From: Rhodospirillaceae bacterium
Lineage (GTDB): Bacteria > Pseudomonadota > Alphaproteobacteria > Reyranellales > Reyranellaceae
Direction of reading: 5' to 3'
NCBI GenBank assembly: GCA_009772935.1
Contig: WOUR01000009.1
Location: 52,603 to 116,602, forward strand
Length of the DNA stretch: 64,000 bases
The notes beneath the pieces are model-generated. The model had not been told where the DNA came from, did no database searches, and saw nothing but the letters and a program-made list of their open reading frames with translations. Positions 34,527-44,500 of this stretch are shown here, piece after piece. Every line of letters starts with the position of its first letter. Position 1 is the stretch's first letter. A program made the position numbers and the translations under genes.

Positions 34527-35519
34527 TCAGTCGAGCTTGATCCCGGCCGTCGCGACGACCTTCTGCCACTTCTCGATCTCGGCGCGGATGCGCTTGGCGA
34601 ACTCGGCGGGGGACTCGCCGCCGGCCTGGGCGAGCTGGTCCTTCCAGATGCCCTGCAGCTTGGGCACCGCGAGCGCCTTGACGACCTCGGCATACATGCG
34701 CTCGACGATCGGCTTCGGCGTGCCCTTGATCGCCCATAGTCCGTACCATGTCGAGACGATCCACGCCGGAATGCCGATCTCGCCGGCGGTCGGCATGTCC
34801 GGAAACTCCGGCACGCGCTGGGTGGTCGCCACGGCGAGGCCGCGCAGCTTGCCGGCCTTGATCTGCTGCGCCGAGGTGCCCATGCCGTCGAACATCATGT
34901 CGGCATTGCCGGCCAGCAGGTCCTGCATCGCCGGACCGGCGCCGCGATAGGGCACGTGGACGATCTCGGTCTTGGTCTCGAGCTTGAACAGCTCTCCGGC
35001 GAGGTGGTGGGCGGTGCCCGTGCCGGGCGACGCATAGTTCACCTTGTTCGGGTTGGCCTTCACGTAGGCGATGAACTCCTGCGCGGTCTTCGCCGGAATC
35101 TTGTTCGGATTGATCGAGATGACCTGCGGTACCAGGGCGATCATGGTGATCGGCTCGAAGTTCTTCTCGAGGTCGTAGTCGAGGTTCTTGTAGACCGAGG
35201 GCGCGATCGTGTGATGGATGGCGCCGACGAAGAAGACCGAGCCGTCGGGCTTCATCTTGGCGGCCTGCGAGGCGCCGACGGTGCCGCCCGCGCCGCCCTT
35301 GTTGTCGACGATGATCTGGCAGCCAAGCTGCTCGCCGACCTGGGCGGCGAGCGGACGGGCGAACACGTCGGTGCCGCCGCCGGCGGGGAACGGATTGACC
35401 CAGGTGATGGTCTGCGGCGGCCAGCCCTGCTGGGCGCGGGCCACGGCCGGAGCGGCCAGGGTGGCGGCGAGGCCGAGCTGGAGGGCGCGGCGGCGCGAAG
35501 TCTTTGAGGTCATCGTCAT
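34527..35519 (-). CDS. Tripartite tricarboxylate transporter (Bug) family binding protein
   Basis: 330 aa, periplasmic receptor. Signal peptide with RRR (SRRRALQLGLAATLAAPAVA ... AQQ). Family blocks WPPQTITWVNPFPAGGGTDVF and VDNKGGAGGTVGASQAAKMK. Start ATG 35519 overlaps the GntR stop (ATGA), so the regulator and receptor are coupled. No tctAB genes nearby. The ligand is likely a carboxylic or hydroxy acid that also fits the neighbouring dehydrogenase; inference. Confidence 0.9.
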   Translation of the reverse strand: MTMTSKTSRRRALQLGLAATLAAPAVARAQQGWPPQTITWVNPFPAGGGTDVFARPLAAQVGEQLGCQIIVDNKGGAGGTVGASQAAKMKPDGSVFFVGAIHHTIAPSVYKNLDYDLEKNFEPITMIALVPQVISINPNKIPAKTAQEFIAYVKANPNKVNYASPGTGTAHHLAGELFKLETKTEIVHVPYRGAGPAMQDLLAGNADMMFDGMGTSAQQIKAGKLRGLAVATTQRVPEFPDMPTAGEIGIPAWIVSTWYGLWAIKGTPKPIVERMYAEVVKALAVPKLQGIWKDQLAQAGGESPAEFAKRIRAEIEKWQKVVATAGIKLD

Positions 35520-36214
35520 GGTACTTTTCCTCCCTGAAGGTTCTTGTCGTCCTTGTTTTCCATGGCATCGAGCACGGCCTGCTGCTTGGCACGCAGGTGC
35601 CCCACGAGCAGGTCACGTAGCGCAGCGCCATCCCGCGCGGCAAGCGCCTCGATCATCGCGCGATGTTCGGCGACCGCCTGGTCCCACTTGGCGGGGTTGA
35701 GGTTGGATCGGAACCTGAGGGCATGCAGCCGTGCGTTGAGCGTGCGGTAGGTCTGCCCGAGCACCGCGTTATCCGCGAGGGCATTCAGCCGGTCATGGAT
35801 AAGGCGATTGATGCGATAGTAGCCGGGCAGGTCCCGCCCCGCATGGGCGACCTCCATTTCTCCTTGAAGCGCCCGCAGATCGGCAATGTCGGCCTCCGCG
35901 ACACGGGCCACGGCCAACTCGCCCGCCAGCCCCTCCAGCGCGCCCATCACCTCGAAGGCGCCGCGCACGTCGGCCGGCGACAGCGCGACTACCTGGGCGC
36001 CCCGGTTGGGCAGCTGTACCAGCAGGCCGTCGGCCGCCAGCATGCGGAAGGCTTCGCGCAACGGCGTCCGCGACACGCCCAGCCGCTCGCTGAGTTCGCG
36101 CTCGTTGAGCTTGGCACCCGGCGGCAGCTCGCCCTCGATGATGAGGGCGCGCAGCCGTTCCGCCGCCGCCTCGGGCAGCGTCGAACGGGCTATCGGGAGG
36201 GCTGAACCATCCAT
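35516..36214 (-). CDS. GntR-family regulator, FCD (FadR/VanR) subgroup
   Basis: 232 aa. N-terminal winged HTH (ELSERLGVSRTPLREAFRML) and an all-helical FCD ligand domain with the metal-binding His pattern. Start at ATG 36214; an in-frame GTG at 36226 would add four residues. The gene is divergent from the aminotransferase gene and the likely operator lies between them, so it probably autoregulates and controls both sides. FCD ligands are usually small organic acids. Confidence 0.9.
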   Translation of the reverse strand: MDGSALPIARSTLPEAAAERLRALIIEGELPPGAKLNERELSERLGVSRTPLREAFRMLAADGLLVQLPNRGAQVVALSPADVRGAFEVMGALEGLAGELAVARVAEADIADLRALQGEMEVAHAGRDLPGYYRINRLIHDRLNALADNAVLGQTYRTLNARLHALRFRSNLNPAKWDQAVAEHRAMIEALAARDGAALRDLLVGHLRAKQQAVLDAMENKDDKNLQGGKVP

Positions 36215-36230
36215 CTCTGGACTCACTCTG

Positions 36231-36250
36231 GCATATTGTATACAAAATGC
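36231..36250. promoter_or_regulatory. GntR (FCD) operator: 20-bp palindrome
   Basis: GCATATTGTATACAAAATGC; 18 of 20 positions are self-complementary (only positions 36235/36246 mismatch). The core TTGTATACAA (36236-36245) is a perfect palindrome of the sort bound by FCD-type GntR proteins. It lies 16 bases upstream of the regulator's chosen start and 26 bases upstream of the aminotransferase start, overlapping TATACA and TACAAT elements that could be -10 boxes for both directions. An in-frame ATG inside it (36247) is thus unlikely to be the aminotransferase start. Confidence 0.75.
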
Positions 36251-36276
36251 AAGCCGAAGCCGAAAGGAACCTCCAG

Positions 36277-37473
36277 ATGCGCCTGAACTCCCACCCCGCC
36301 GGACGCCATTTCCTGCAAATTCCCGGTCCGACCAACGTGCCGGACCGTGTTCTTCGCGCGATGGATTATCCGACGATCGATCACCGCGGTCCGGAGTTCA
36401 ACGCGCTTGCCAAGAAGGTCCTTCGCTCCGTTCGGCAGGTATTCCAGACAAAACAACCGGTTATTGTATTTCCCGCATCTGGGACCGGAGCCTGGGAAGC
36501 GGCCCTCGTGAACACCCTGTCGCCCGGCGACCTGGTACTGATGTGGGAGACTGGCCACTTCGCCTCTCTTTGGAAGAAGATGGCTGACAAGCTTGGAATC
36601 AAATCAGAATTCATGGGCGGTGACTGGCGCAAGCCGGCCGATCCCGCGGCCATCGAAAAGCGCCTGAAGGAAGATTCCGGCCACGCCATCAAGGCGGTCT
36701 GCATCGTCCACAACGAAACATCGACCGGTGTGGTGAGCGACATCTCCGCCGTTCGGCGGGCCATCGACGCCGCGAAGCACCCTGCCCTGCTGCTGGTCGA
36801 CACGATCTCGTCGCTGGGATCGATCGACTATCGCCACGACGCCTGGGGCGTCGACGTCACGGTGGCCGGCTCGCAGAAGGGCCTGATGCTGCCGCCCGGC
36901 CTCTCCTTCAACGCCGTGAGCGAGAAGGCCATCGAGGCGTCCAAGGCCTCGAAGATGGTGAAGGCGTTCTGGAACTGGGACGAGATGCTGGCGGCCAACG
37001 CCAACGGCTGGTTCCCCTACACGCCCGCCACCAATCTGCTCTACGGCCTCAACGAAGCCTGCGACATGCTGCTCGAGGAAGGTCTCGACGCGGTGTTCGC
37101 GCGCCATGCCCGCCATGCCGAAGCGACGCGTACCGCCGTCACCGCCTGGGGCCTGGAGATCCTGTGCAGCGATCCCACGGCTTACTCGGGCTCGCTGACG
37201 GCGATCGTCATGCCGGAGGGTCACGATGCCGACGCGTTCCGCAAGGTCGCGCTGGAGAATTTCAACATGTCGCTCGGCCAGGGCCTCACCAAGGTCGCGG
37301 GCAAGGTCTTCCGCATCGGCCATCTCGGCGACTTCAACGACCTGATGCTGATGGGCACCCTGTCCGGCGTCGAGATGGCGCTGGGCCTCGCCGGGGTGCC
37401 ACACAAGGCGGGCGGCGCCCAGGCCGCCCTCACCTATCTGCGCGACACCGCACCGGGTGCCCGAAAGGCCTGA
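36277..37473 (+). CDS. Serine-glyoxylate / alanine-glyoxylate aminotransferase (class V, PLP)
   Basis: 398 aa, fold-type I PLP enzyme. Schiff-base Lys K201 in VTVAGSQKGLMLPPG; opening FLQIPGPTNVPDRV typical of SgaA/AGXT. Likely transfers an amino group from serine or alanine to glyoxylate giving glycine. Start ATG 36277 is chosen because AAAGGA lies eight bases upstream; the longer frame begins inside the operator palindrome. Controlled by the divergent GntR. Ends 23 bases from the converging Dpp operon. Confidence 0.85.
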   Translation: MRLNSHPAGRHFLQIPGPTNVPDRVLRAMDYPTIDHRGPEFNALAKKVLRSVRQVFQTKQPVIVFPASGTGAWEAALVNTLSPGDLVLMWETGHFASLWKKMADKLGIKSEFMGGDWRKPADPAAIEKRLKEDSGHAIKAVCIVHNETSTGVVSDISAVRRAIDAAKHPALLLVDTISSLGSIDYRHDAWGVDVTVAGSQKGLMLPPGLSFNAVSEKAIEASKASKMVKAFWNWDEMLAANANGWFPYTPATNLLYGLNEACDMLLEEGLDAVFARHARHAEATRTAVTAWGLEILCSDPTAYSGSLTAIVMPEGHDADAFRKVALENFNMSLGQGLTKVAGKVFRIGHLGDFNDLMLMGTLSGVEMALGLAGVPHKAGGAQAALTYLRDTAPGARKA

Positions 37474-37496
37474 GCGGAGGCTCGGACCTCGAGGCG

Positions 37497-38507
37497 CTAA
37501 CCCGGGATCGAGAGCGGTCCCGGATCTCCGCCGACGGGCCGGCGCAGGCAGGCGACGTGATGGCCGGGCGCCACCTCGAGCAGCGGCGGCGCAGTCACGC
37601 GGCATTCGGCCGTCGCGTAGAGACAGCGCGTATGGAAATGGCAGCCGGGCGGCGGCTTTGCCGGGCTCGGGACATCGCCCTGCACGATCTTCTTCCTCTG
37701 TCGTCGGCGCTTCGGGTCGGGCGCGGTCGCGGCCGACAGCAGGGCCTCGGTGTAGGGGTGCAGGGGCTGCGTGAAGAGCGTGCGCTTGTCCGTGAGCTCG
37801 ACGATACGACCAAGATACATCACCGCGATGCGGTGACTGATGTGCCGCATCACCGCCAGGTCGTGGCTGATGAAGAGATAGGCGAGCCCGTATTCCTCCT
37901 GCAGGTCGATCAGCAGGTTCAGCACCTGCGCCTGCACCGACACGTCGAGCGCCGAAACCGGCTCGTCGGCCACGATCACGTCGGGATTGACTGACAGGGC
38001 CTTGGCGATGCCCAGCCGCTGGCGCTGGCCGCCGGAGAATTCGTGGGCGTACTTTCGCATCGCCTCGGGCCGCAGGCCGACGCGGCGGAACAACTGCGCC
38101 ACCTGGTCGTCGCGCGCCGCGCCCCTGGCGATCCCGAAATTCTCCAGCGGCTCGCCCACGATCGTCCCCGAGGGCAGGCGCGGGTTCATGGATGAGTACG
38201 GGTCCTGGAAGATCGTCTGGATGCGCCGGCGATGGGTCCACATGGCGCCGGGCTTGAGCGCCGTCACGTCCTCGCCGGCCAGCACGATCCTGCCGGCGGT
38301 CGGCTCGATCAGCTTCAGCACGACCTTGCCGATCGTCGACTTGCCGCAGCCCGATTCCCCCACCAAGCCCAACGTCTCACCACGGCGGATCGAGAAGGTG
38401 ACGCCATCGACGGCCTTCACCGCGCCAACCTGGCGCTGCAGCAGGCCGCCATTGATCGGGAAGTGCTTCACCAGGCCGTCGACCTGCAGGACGGGCGCGT
38501 CGGTCAT
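37497..38507 (-). CDS. dppF: Dipeptide/oligopeptide-type ABC ATPase, DppF-like
   Basis: 336 aa. Walker [10 protein letters not shown] at 50-58, signature FSGGQRQR, Walker [18 protein letters not shown]-terminal oligo_HPY region with GCHFHTRC cysteines. Second ATPase of the importer. Start ATG 38507 with GGAGG upstream, overlapping the DppD stop (ATGA). Last gene of the seven-gene operon. Confidence 0.9.
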   Translation of the reverse strand: MTDAPVLQVDGLVKHFPINGGLLQRQVGAVKAVDGVTFSIRRGETLGLVGESGCGKSTIGKVVLKLIEPTAGRIVLAGEDVTALKPGAMWTHRRRIQTIFQDPYSSMNPRLPSGTIVGEPLENFGIARGAARDDQVAQLFRRVGLRPEAMRKYAHEFSGGQRQRLGIAKALSVNPDVIVADEPVSALDVSVQAQVLNLLIDLQEEYGLAYLFISHDLAVMRHISHRIAVMYLGRIVELTDKRTLFTQPLHPYTEALLSAATAPDPKRRRQRKKIVQGDVPSPAKPPPGCHFHTRCLYATAECRVTAPPLLEVAPGHHVACLRRPVGGDPGPLSIPG

Positions 38508-39517
38508 GCCGCCCTCCGCACGCGATCGACTTCCCAGCAGGCCACCAGATGGCCCGCCCCGGCATCGACCAGCGGCGGCCTCTCGTTGCGGCAGCGATCG
38601 GTCGCAAAGCTGCAGCGCGGCGCGAAGGCGCAGCCTACGATCGGCTGGGTTAGAATCGGCACTAGGCCCGGGATCTCCTGCAGGCGCGGTCGCGTGCCGG
38701 CGGCATCGGCCTCCACGTCGAGCCGCGGGATCGCCCGCATCAGGCCGCGTGTATAGGGGTGCAACGGCTCCTCGAACAGGGCCTCGACCGGCGCCTGCTC
38801 GACCTTGCGGCCGGCATACATGACGACCACCCGCTCGGTCGTCTCGGCCACCACGCCTAGATCGTGGGTGATCAGGACGATGGCGGTGCCGGTCTTCTCC
38901 TTGAGCTCGATCATCAGGTCGAGGATCTGCGCCTGGATGGTGACGTCGAGCGCCGTCGTCGGCTCGTCGGCGATCAACACCTGCGGATCGCAGGAGAGCG
39001 CCATCGCGATCATGACCCTCTGGCGCATGCCGCCCGAGAGCTGGTGCGGATACTCGTCGAGCCGGCGCCGCGAGTCGGCGATGCGCACCAGATCGAGCAT
39101 CTCGAACGCCCGCTCGCGGCCCTGCTTCCACGACACGCCGAGATGACGCACGACGTTCTCGGCGATCTGCGTGCCCACGGTGAGGACCGGATTGAGGCTG
39201 GTCATCGGCTCCTGGAAGATCATGGAGATGCGATGGCCACGCAGCCGCTTCATCTCCTCCTCGGAGAGGCTGGTCAGCTCCTCGCCCTCGAACTTGATCG
39301 AGCCCGACGCTATGCGGCCGGTCTCGCGCGGGATCAGCCGCAGGATCGACATGGCCGTCACCGACTTGCCGCAGCCCGATTCGCCCACGATGCCCAGGGT
39401 CTCGCCGCGGGCGACGTCGAACGACACGCCGTCGACGGCACGCACGACGCCATCGAGGGTGCTGAACTGCGTGTGCAGGTCGCGGACTTCGAGGATCGGA
39501 CCCGGCGCGCCGCTCAC
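38504..39517 (-). CDS. dppD: Dipeptide/oligopeptide-type ABC ATPase, DppD-like
   Basis: 337 aa. Walker A GESGCGKS at 45-52, QEPMTSLNP loop, signature LSGGMRQRV, Walker [16 protein letters not shown]-terminal GCAFAPRC cysteine region. GTG start at 39517 overlaps the DppC stop (GTGA). Confidence 0.9.
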   Translation of the reverse strand: MSGAPGPILEVRDLHTQFSTLDGVVRAVDGVSFDVARGETLGIVGESGCGKSVTAMSILRLIPRETGRIASGSIKFEGEELTSLSEEEMKRLRGHRISMIFQEPMTSLNPVLTVGTQIAENVVRHLGVSWKQGRERAFEMLDLVRIADSRRRLDEYPHQLSGGMRQRVMIAMALSCDPQVLIADEPTTALDVTIQAQILDLMIELKEKTGTAIVLITHDLGVVAETTERVVVMYAGRKVEQAPVEALFEEPLHPYTRGLMRAIPRLDVEADAAGTRPRLQEIPGLVPILTQPIVGCAFAPRCSFATDRCRNERPPLVDAGAGHLVACWEVDRVRRAA

Positions 39518-40386
39518 AGGCGCCTCGCCAGGCGGGGATCGAGCCGGTCGCGCAGGCCGTCTCCCAGGAGATTCACCGCCAGCACGGTGACGGCAAGGAA
39601 ACCACCAGGGATCAGGACGATCCACGGCGCGATCTGGAAGAAGTTGCGGCCCTGCGCGATGATGTTGCCCCAGCTCGGCACTTCCGGCGGCACGCCCGCG
39701 CCGAGGAAGCTCAGGCTCGCCTCGATCAGCATGGCCGAGGCACACACGTAGGTCGATTGCACGATCAGCGGCGCCAGCGTGTTGGGCAGGATGTGGCGCG
39801 TCAGCAGCTTCCAGTTCTTCGTACCGCCTGCGATGGCGCTCTCGATGTAGGGCTGGGAGCGGATCGACAGAACGACCGAGCGCACCACACGGACGATGCG
39901 CGGCACCTCGGGGATCACGATGGCCACGATCACGATGCCGAGGCCCGGCCGCGAGAGCGTGATCAGCGCGATGGCGAGCAGGATCGACGGGATCGCCATG
40001 AGGCCGTCCATGACGCGCATCACCACGCCGTCGACGCGGCGGAAGTAGCCGCAGGCCAGTCCGAGCGCGAGGCCGAGCACGCTCGAAATGACCGCAACCG
40101 AGAGGCCGACGATCAGCGAGATGCGCGCGCCGTAGACGGTGCGCGAGAAGACGTCGCGGCCGAACTGGTCGGTTCCGAACCACCAGCGTTCAGAGGGCGG
40201 CCGCAGCCGGTTGACCGGCGCGATCTTGAGCGGGTCGCTGGTGGCGATCCACGGCGCGAAGATCGCGATCACCAGCAGGGCGGCGAGCAGCACGGCGCCG
40301 ATCGCGATGGTCGGATTGCGCCGCACCGCCGTCCAGAGGGAGAACCGGCGGATGTCGGGAGCAAGATCTTCGGCGGTCACGGCCAT
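39514..40386 (-). CDS. dppC: Dipeptide/oligopeptide-type ABC permease, DppC-like
   Basis: 290 aa. N-terminal OppC_N segment ([20 protein letters not shown]), then the TM domain with EAA loop [20 protein letters not shown]. Typical second inner-membrane subunit. Its start lies 3 bases after the DppB stop. Confidence 0.92.
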   Translation of the reverse strand: MAVTAEDLAPDIRRFSLWTAVRRNPTIAIGAVLLAALLVIAIFAPWIATSDPLKIAPVNRLRPPSERWWFGTDQFGRDVFSRTVYGARISLIVGLSVAVISSVLGLALGLACGYFRRVDGVVMRVMDGLMAIPSILLAIALITLSRPGLGIVIVAIVIPEVPRIVRVVRSVVLSIRSQPYIESAIAGGTKNWKLLTRHILPNTLAPLIVQSTYVCASAMLIEASLSFLGAGVPPEVPSWGNIIAQGRNFFQIAPWIVLIPGGFLAVTVLAVNLLGDGLRDRLDPRLARRL

Positions 40387-40389
40387 GGT

Positions 40390-41331
40390 TCAGTACCGGA
40401 TCCGTGGATCGAGAAAGGCATAGGAAATGTCGATGACGAGGTTCACCAGCACCTTGGCGCCGGCAAATACCAGGATCAGCCCCTGCACCACCGGATAGTC
40501 GCGTTTCAGCACGGCATCGACTGTGAGGCGGCCGAGCCCCGGGATGTTGAAGACCGTCTCGGTGATGACGACGCCGGAGATCAGCAGCGCGATGCCGATA
40601 CCGATCACCGTGACGATCGGCACCGCGGCGTTCTTCAGCGCGTGCAGCAGCAGCACCCGGTCGGTCGCGAGCCCCTTGGAGTTGGCGGTCCGGATGTAAT
40701 CCTGGGCCAGCACCTCCAGCATCGAGGCGCGCGTGATACGCGCGATCAGCGCCATGTAGGTGACCCCGAGCGCCACCGACGGCAGGATCAGGCTCTCGAC
40801 GAAGGGCCAGAATCCCTCGCCAATCGGCGCATAGCCCTGGACCGGCAGGAGCCTCCACTGCACGGCGAAGAAATAGATGAGGATGTAGGCCAGCACGAAC
40901 ACCGGCATGGCGAAGCCCAGCACGGCGAAGCCCATGACCAGCCGGTCGACGAGCTTGCGCGCTTTCCAGGCGGCCACCACGCCGATGGGAACTGCGAGCG
41001 CCACGGCCACGAACAGCGTCGAGAGCGTGAGCGCCAGCGTCGGCTCCAGCCGCTGGGCGATCAGCCGCGTTACCGGCAGGTTCGAGAAGATCGAGATGCC
41101 GAGATCACCCTGGAGCAGCTGCAGGCTCCAGATTGCGAACTGCTCCAGTACCGGCCGGTCGAGGCCGAGCTTCATCCGGACCTGCGCGATGGCCTCGGCC
41201 GTCGCGTCCTCGCCCGCGATGATCGCCGCGGGATCCCCGGGCGCGAAGCGGATCAGGAAGAAGACGAAGATCGCCACCACCGCCATGACCGGCAGGGTGG
41301 CGAACAGGCGACGCACGATGTACGCGGTCAT
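40390..41331 (-). CDS. dppB: Dipeptide/oligopeptide-type ABC permease, DppB-like
   Basis: 313 aa from ATG 41331 (MTAYIVRRLFATLPVM). Typical DppB opening, FFLIRFAPGDPA periplasmic motif, and EAA loop YIRTANSKGLATDRVLLLHA. The RBS is weak; translation may depend on coupling to the upstream binding-protein gene 35 bases away. Confidence 0.9.
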   Translation of the reverse strand: MTAYIVRRLFATLPVMAVVAIFVFFLIRFAPGDPAAIIAGEDATAEAIAQVRMKLGLDRPVLEQFAIWSLQLLQGDLGISIFSNLPVTRLIAQRLEPTLALTLSTLFVAVALAVPIGVVAAWKARKLVDRLVMGFAVLGFAMPVFVLAYILIYFFAVQWRLLPVQGYAPIGEGFWPFVESLILPSVALGVTYMALIARITRASMLEVLAQDYIRTANSKGLATDRVLLLHALKNAAVPIVTVIGIGIALLISGVVITETVFNIPGLGRLTVDAVLKRDYPVVQGLILVFAGAKVLVNLVIDISYAFLDPRIRY

Positions 41332-41366
41332 GCGGTCGGCGCGTCGCCCGTTGCGCGGTCGGTCAT

Positions 41367-42953
41367 CTATTTCTTCTTGATGTTCCAGAGCACGGCGAGA
41401 CCGGTGTTGGGGACGATCCCCTCGAGGCGGTCGGCCCGGTAGGCGAGCGGTACCGTCCACTGGCCGAACGGGATGTAGACGACCTGCTCGAGGGCACGCG
41501 TCTGCAGCTCCGTCGCGATCTTCTTCTTTTCCTCATCGGTCTGCGCGAAGGCATAGGCGTTGCGCAGTTCCTCGATCTTGGCGTCGCACGGCCAGCCGAA
41601 CAGGCCCTTGTCGCAGGCCGCGCCAAGCCAGGTGTGCAGGACCGGGTTCGAGGACCCGACGCCGCCCGTGGTCGTGACGAAGATGTTCCAGCCGCCCTGC
41701 GCCGGCGGGTCCTTCTTGGCGCGCCGCGTCACCACCGTGCCCCAGTCCATCGCCTGGGCATCGACGTTGATACCGGCCTCGCGCATCGCCTGCACGAGCA
41801 CCTGAGTCGCCGGGGTGATGGTGTTGTGGTCGGTCGCCTGCAGAACGACGATCGGCTCGCCGTTGTAACCGGCCTCCTTCAGCAGTTGCAGCGCCTTCTT
41901 CGGATTGTAGTCCTTCAGCATCGCGCTGCCGCCGTCGTTGGCCAGCGGCGAACCGCAGGTGAGCAGGCCGTGGCAGACCTTGTAGTATTCGGGATTGCCC
42001 ACGATGGCGCGCAGGAAGTCTTCCTGGTTGATCAGGTGGTAGAGCGCCTGCCGCGCCTTCGGATTGTTGAAGGGCGGGTGGAGATGGTTGAGCCGGATCA
42101 TTCCGACCGTGCTGTCGAGGTTGCCGGTCTTCATCAGCTTCACGCCGCGCGCCTTCTCGAGCATCGGCAGGAAGTCGATCTGCGGCGCCTCGACGAAGTC
42201 GATCTCGCCGTTGATCAGCGCCGACATGGCGGTCTGCGAGTCGGAGATCCAGACCAGCTCGATGCGGTCCACGCCGGCATACTTGGTGCCCGCGAAGGAC
42301 GAGGCCGACTCGTTGCCCGGCCGCGGCACGTAGTGCGGATTCTTGACGTACACCGCCTTGCTGCCCGGCACCCACTGGTCCTTGGCGAAATTGAACGGGC
42401 CGGAACCGACCGCCTCCTTCACCTGCGTCTGCGGATCGGTCTTGGCCTCCTGCTCGCGCATGATCACGGCGACCGAGGAATTCGTCTTGCCGAGCGACTC
42501 CAGCACCATGCCGTACGGCTTCGTGAGCACCATGCGGAAGGTCTTGTCGTCGACCGCCTCCATCTTGTCGACGTAGCTCATCAGCCGCTGGCCGACGCCG
42601 TCCTTGGCGCCCCAGCGCTTGAGCGAGGCGATGACGTCCTTGGTCGTGACCGGGGAGCCGTCGCCGAACTTCAGATTGTCGCGCAGCGTGAAGGTGTAGG
42701 TGAGCTTGTCCGGGCTGATCTCGTACTTGCCGACCATCTGCGGCTGCGGCCGCATCTGCGCGTCGTTGCCGAACAGGGTGTCGTACACCAGCATGCCGTG
42801 GATGTTGGCGATCGTCTGGGTCGTCCAGATCGGATCGATGACCCGCACATCGGCATGCATCACCGCCTTGAGGACTTTCTCCTGCGCCAGCGCCTGGCCC
42901 GCAGCGAAGGGAACGGCCAGCGCGAGCGCGCCCGCCAAGATGCGTTTGAACAT
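41367..42953 (-). CDS. Peptide/opine-type ABC binding protein (SBP_bac_5, DppA-like)
   Basis: 528 aa. Sec signal peptide about 1-23 (MFKRILAGALALAVPFAAGQALAQ), SBP_bac_5 fold (LKFGDGSPVTTKDVIASLKR). Delivers a peptide, amide or related ligand to DppBCDF. Two conserved Cys in VCHGLLTCG and ACDKGLFGWPC may form disulfides. 67 bases downstream of the M81 gene. Confidence 0.92.
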   Translation of the reverse strand: MFKRILAGALALAVPFAAGQALAQEKVLKAVMHADVRVIDPIWTTQTIANIHGMLVYDTLFGNDAQMRPQPQMVGKYEISPDKLTYTFTLRDNLKFGDGSPVTTKDVIASLKRWGAKDGVGQRLMSYVDKMEAVDDKTFRMVLTKPYGMVLESLGKTNSSVAVIMREQEAKTDPQTQVKEAVGSGPFNFAKDQWVPGSKAVYVKNPHYVPRPGNESASSFAGTKYAGVDRIELVWISDSQTAMSALINGEIDFVEAPQIDFLPMLEKARGVKLMKTGNLDSTVGMIRLNHLHPPFNNPKARQALYHLINQEDFLRAIVGNPEYYKVCHGLLTCGSPLANDGGSAMLKDYNPKKALQLLKEAGYNGEPIVVLQATDHNTITPATQVLVQAMREAGINVDAQAMDWGTVVTRRAKKDPPAQGGWNIFVTTTGGVGSSNPVLHTWLGAACDKGLFGWPCDAKIEELRNAYAFAQTDEEKKKIATELQTRALEQVVYIPFGQWTVPLAYRADRLEGIVPNTGLAVLWNIKKK

Positions 42954-43020
42954 TCGTTGAACTCCCTTACTCCCCGCAGCGAGTATGCAAAGCAGCGCTC
43001 TGCTTTGTCCAGCTTTGCGG

Positions 43021-44493
43021 CTAGTAAATCAGGCCCCGCGGCTCGGCGTCGTCATCGAGCGGCCAGATCGGGCGCTCGGCCTTTCTGTACGGGACCTTGC
43101 GGTGGTCGCGCGGCAGTGGGCCGCCCGATTCGACATAGATCACCTTCCTGGCGATCGGCCCATAGGCCGCCATGAAGTGGTTCGTCGACTTCACCACCAC
43201 GATCTTCCGCTCGGTCGGGTCGATCCCGACATTGGTGAAAAGTTCGAGCCCGGTTGCCTGCGTGCGCTTGCTGATCAGGACGACCTCGACGCCGCCGATG
43301 CGCACCGCCGCGCAGTCGCCTACCGGAACTTGAGTCGGCCCGAATTTCTGCCAGGCATCGCGCTTCAGGCCGATGATCTCGACTTCGGCATCGACAGGCT
43401 GCCCGGAGCTCGGCGCGATCTTGCCGCCGAACCGCAGGCCGATCCGGGCTCCAAGGCCTGCGTCGAAACAGATGCGGACGGCGATCGGGTCCCAGATCGG
43501 GCCAAGGCAGGCGCTCTCGACGTTCTTCTCGATCAAGTGCTTCAGGATGTCGGTATTGTCGGACGGCGCCCCGCCGCCGGCATTGTCCGCGGCATCGGCG
43601 ACCACGACCGGCAGGTCGTTGAAGGCCACGCCCTCGCTGATGCCCGCCGCGACGCCAAGGGATTGCGGCGCGGTCTTGCCGCGCAGGCCCACCAGCTCCT
43701 CGCCAAGCTGCGTCGCCAGCGCGTCGGCCTTCTTCTTGTCGCCGTCGGCGATCACCAGCACGCGCGTGCCGATCTCGGGCACGTCGCCGTAGGGAAAACA
43801 GTGTGCGATCGAGACGGACAGGATCCCATGCTTGCCTTCCATCGCCATGATGCGGTCGACGAGGCCGCGCATCGGCTGGATCGTCGTGGGATAGCTCTGG
43901 ATCTGCCGGCAGTCGTACACCGACATGACCGGCTTCACCTTGCCGCGCAGGGTGGCCAGAACGAGGTCGAGCAGGTCCTCGGCCCGCTCGACGACGTCGG
44001 TGTGGGGAAACTCCTTGTAGAGGACGATGATGTCGGCGTTGGAGACGCGCTTCATCGTCAGATGGCAGTGCGGGTCGAACTCGACGCCGATCACGCACTT
44101 GGGTCCCACGAGCGCGCGGCAGCGCTCGATGATGTCGCCTTCGACGTCGTCGTAGCCATGCGCCACCATCGCGCCATGCAGCCCGAGCAGGAGACCGTCA
44201 ATCGGCAGCGCCGCCTCGAGTTGCCCCAGGATCTCGTCCCGCATGGTCTCGTAGTCGGCGCGGTTGGTCGTGCCGGCGGGGCTGGCGGCAAAACAGCTTC
44301 CCTCGATCAACTCGAAGCCTTCGGCCTCGGCGCGGGACCGCGCGACGAACAGCGGCGCGGTGCACATGCGCGGCGAATCGGCCGGATGCTCGCCCGGCCG
44401 AAAGAACACCGACTCGCGATAATTTTCCAGGCTGGTCGGCAGGGGGGAGAAGGTGTTGGTCTCGGTGGCAAGCGTGGCCGTGAACAGACGCAT
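43021..44493 (-). CDS. M81-family peptidase (MlrC / microcystinase C-like)
   Basis: 490 aa. Members are zinc-dependent peptidases; MlrC cleaves linearised microcystin and tetrapeptide. Motifs ETNTFSP near the N-terminus, LHGAMVAHGYDDVEGD (candidate metal ligands D and H) and EFDPHCHLT. No signal peptide, so cytoplasmic. Start ATG 44493, 7 bases after the deacetylase-fold gene. Close linkage to a peptide importer suggests it processes imported peptides or amides; M81 next to Dpp-type importers is a common pairing and most homologues have unknown substrates. Confidence 0.85.
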   Translation of the reverse strand: MRLFTATLATETNTFSPLPTSLENYRESVFFRPGEHPADSPRMCTAPLFVARSRAEAEGFELIEGSCFAASPAGTTNRADYETMRDEILGQLEAALPIDGLLLGLHGAMVAHGYDDVEGDIIERCRALVGPKCVIGVEFDPHCHLTMKRVSNADIIVLYKEFPHTDVVERAEDLLDLVLATLRGKVKPVMSVYDCRQIQSYPTTIQPMRGLVDRIMAMEGKHGILSVSIAHCFPYGDVPEIGTRVLVIADGDKKKADALATQLGEELVGLRGKTAPQSLGVAAGISEGVAFNDLPVVVADAADNAGGGAPSDNTDILKHLIEKNVESACLGPIWDPIAVRICFDAGLGARIGLRFGGKIAPSSGQPVDAEVEIIGLKRDAWQKFGPTQVPVGDCAAVRIGGVEVVLISKRTQATGLELFTNVGIDPTERKIVVVKSTNHFMAAYGPIARKVIYVESGGPLPRDHRKVPYRKAERPIWPLDDDAEPRGLIY

Positions 44494-44500
44494 GGGACTC

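Noticed and set aside
30441..34739. Very long open frame on the plus strand opposite the YdiJ-type and neighbouring genes
   Set aside because: It is antisense to clearly conserved genes and its translation is rich in His, Arg and Asp without motifs, the usual by-product of high GC at third positions.
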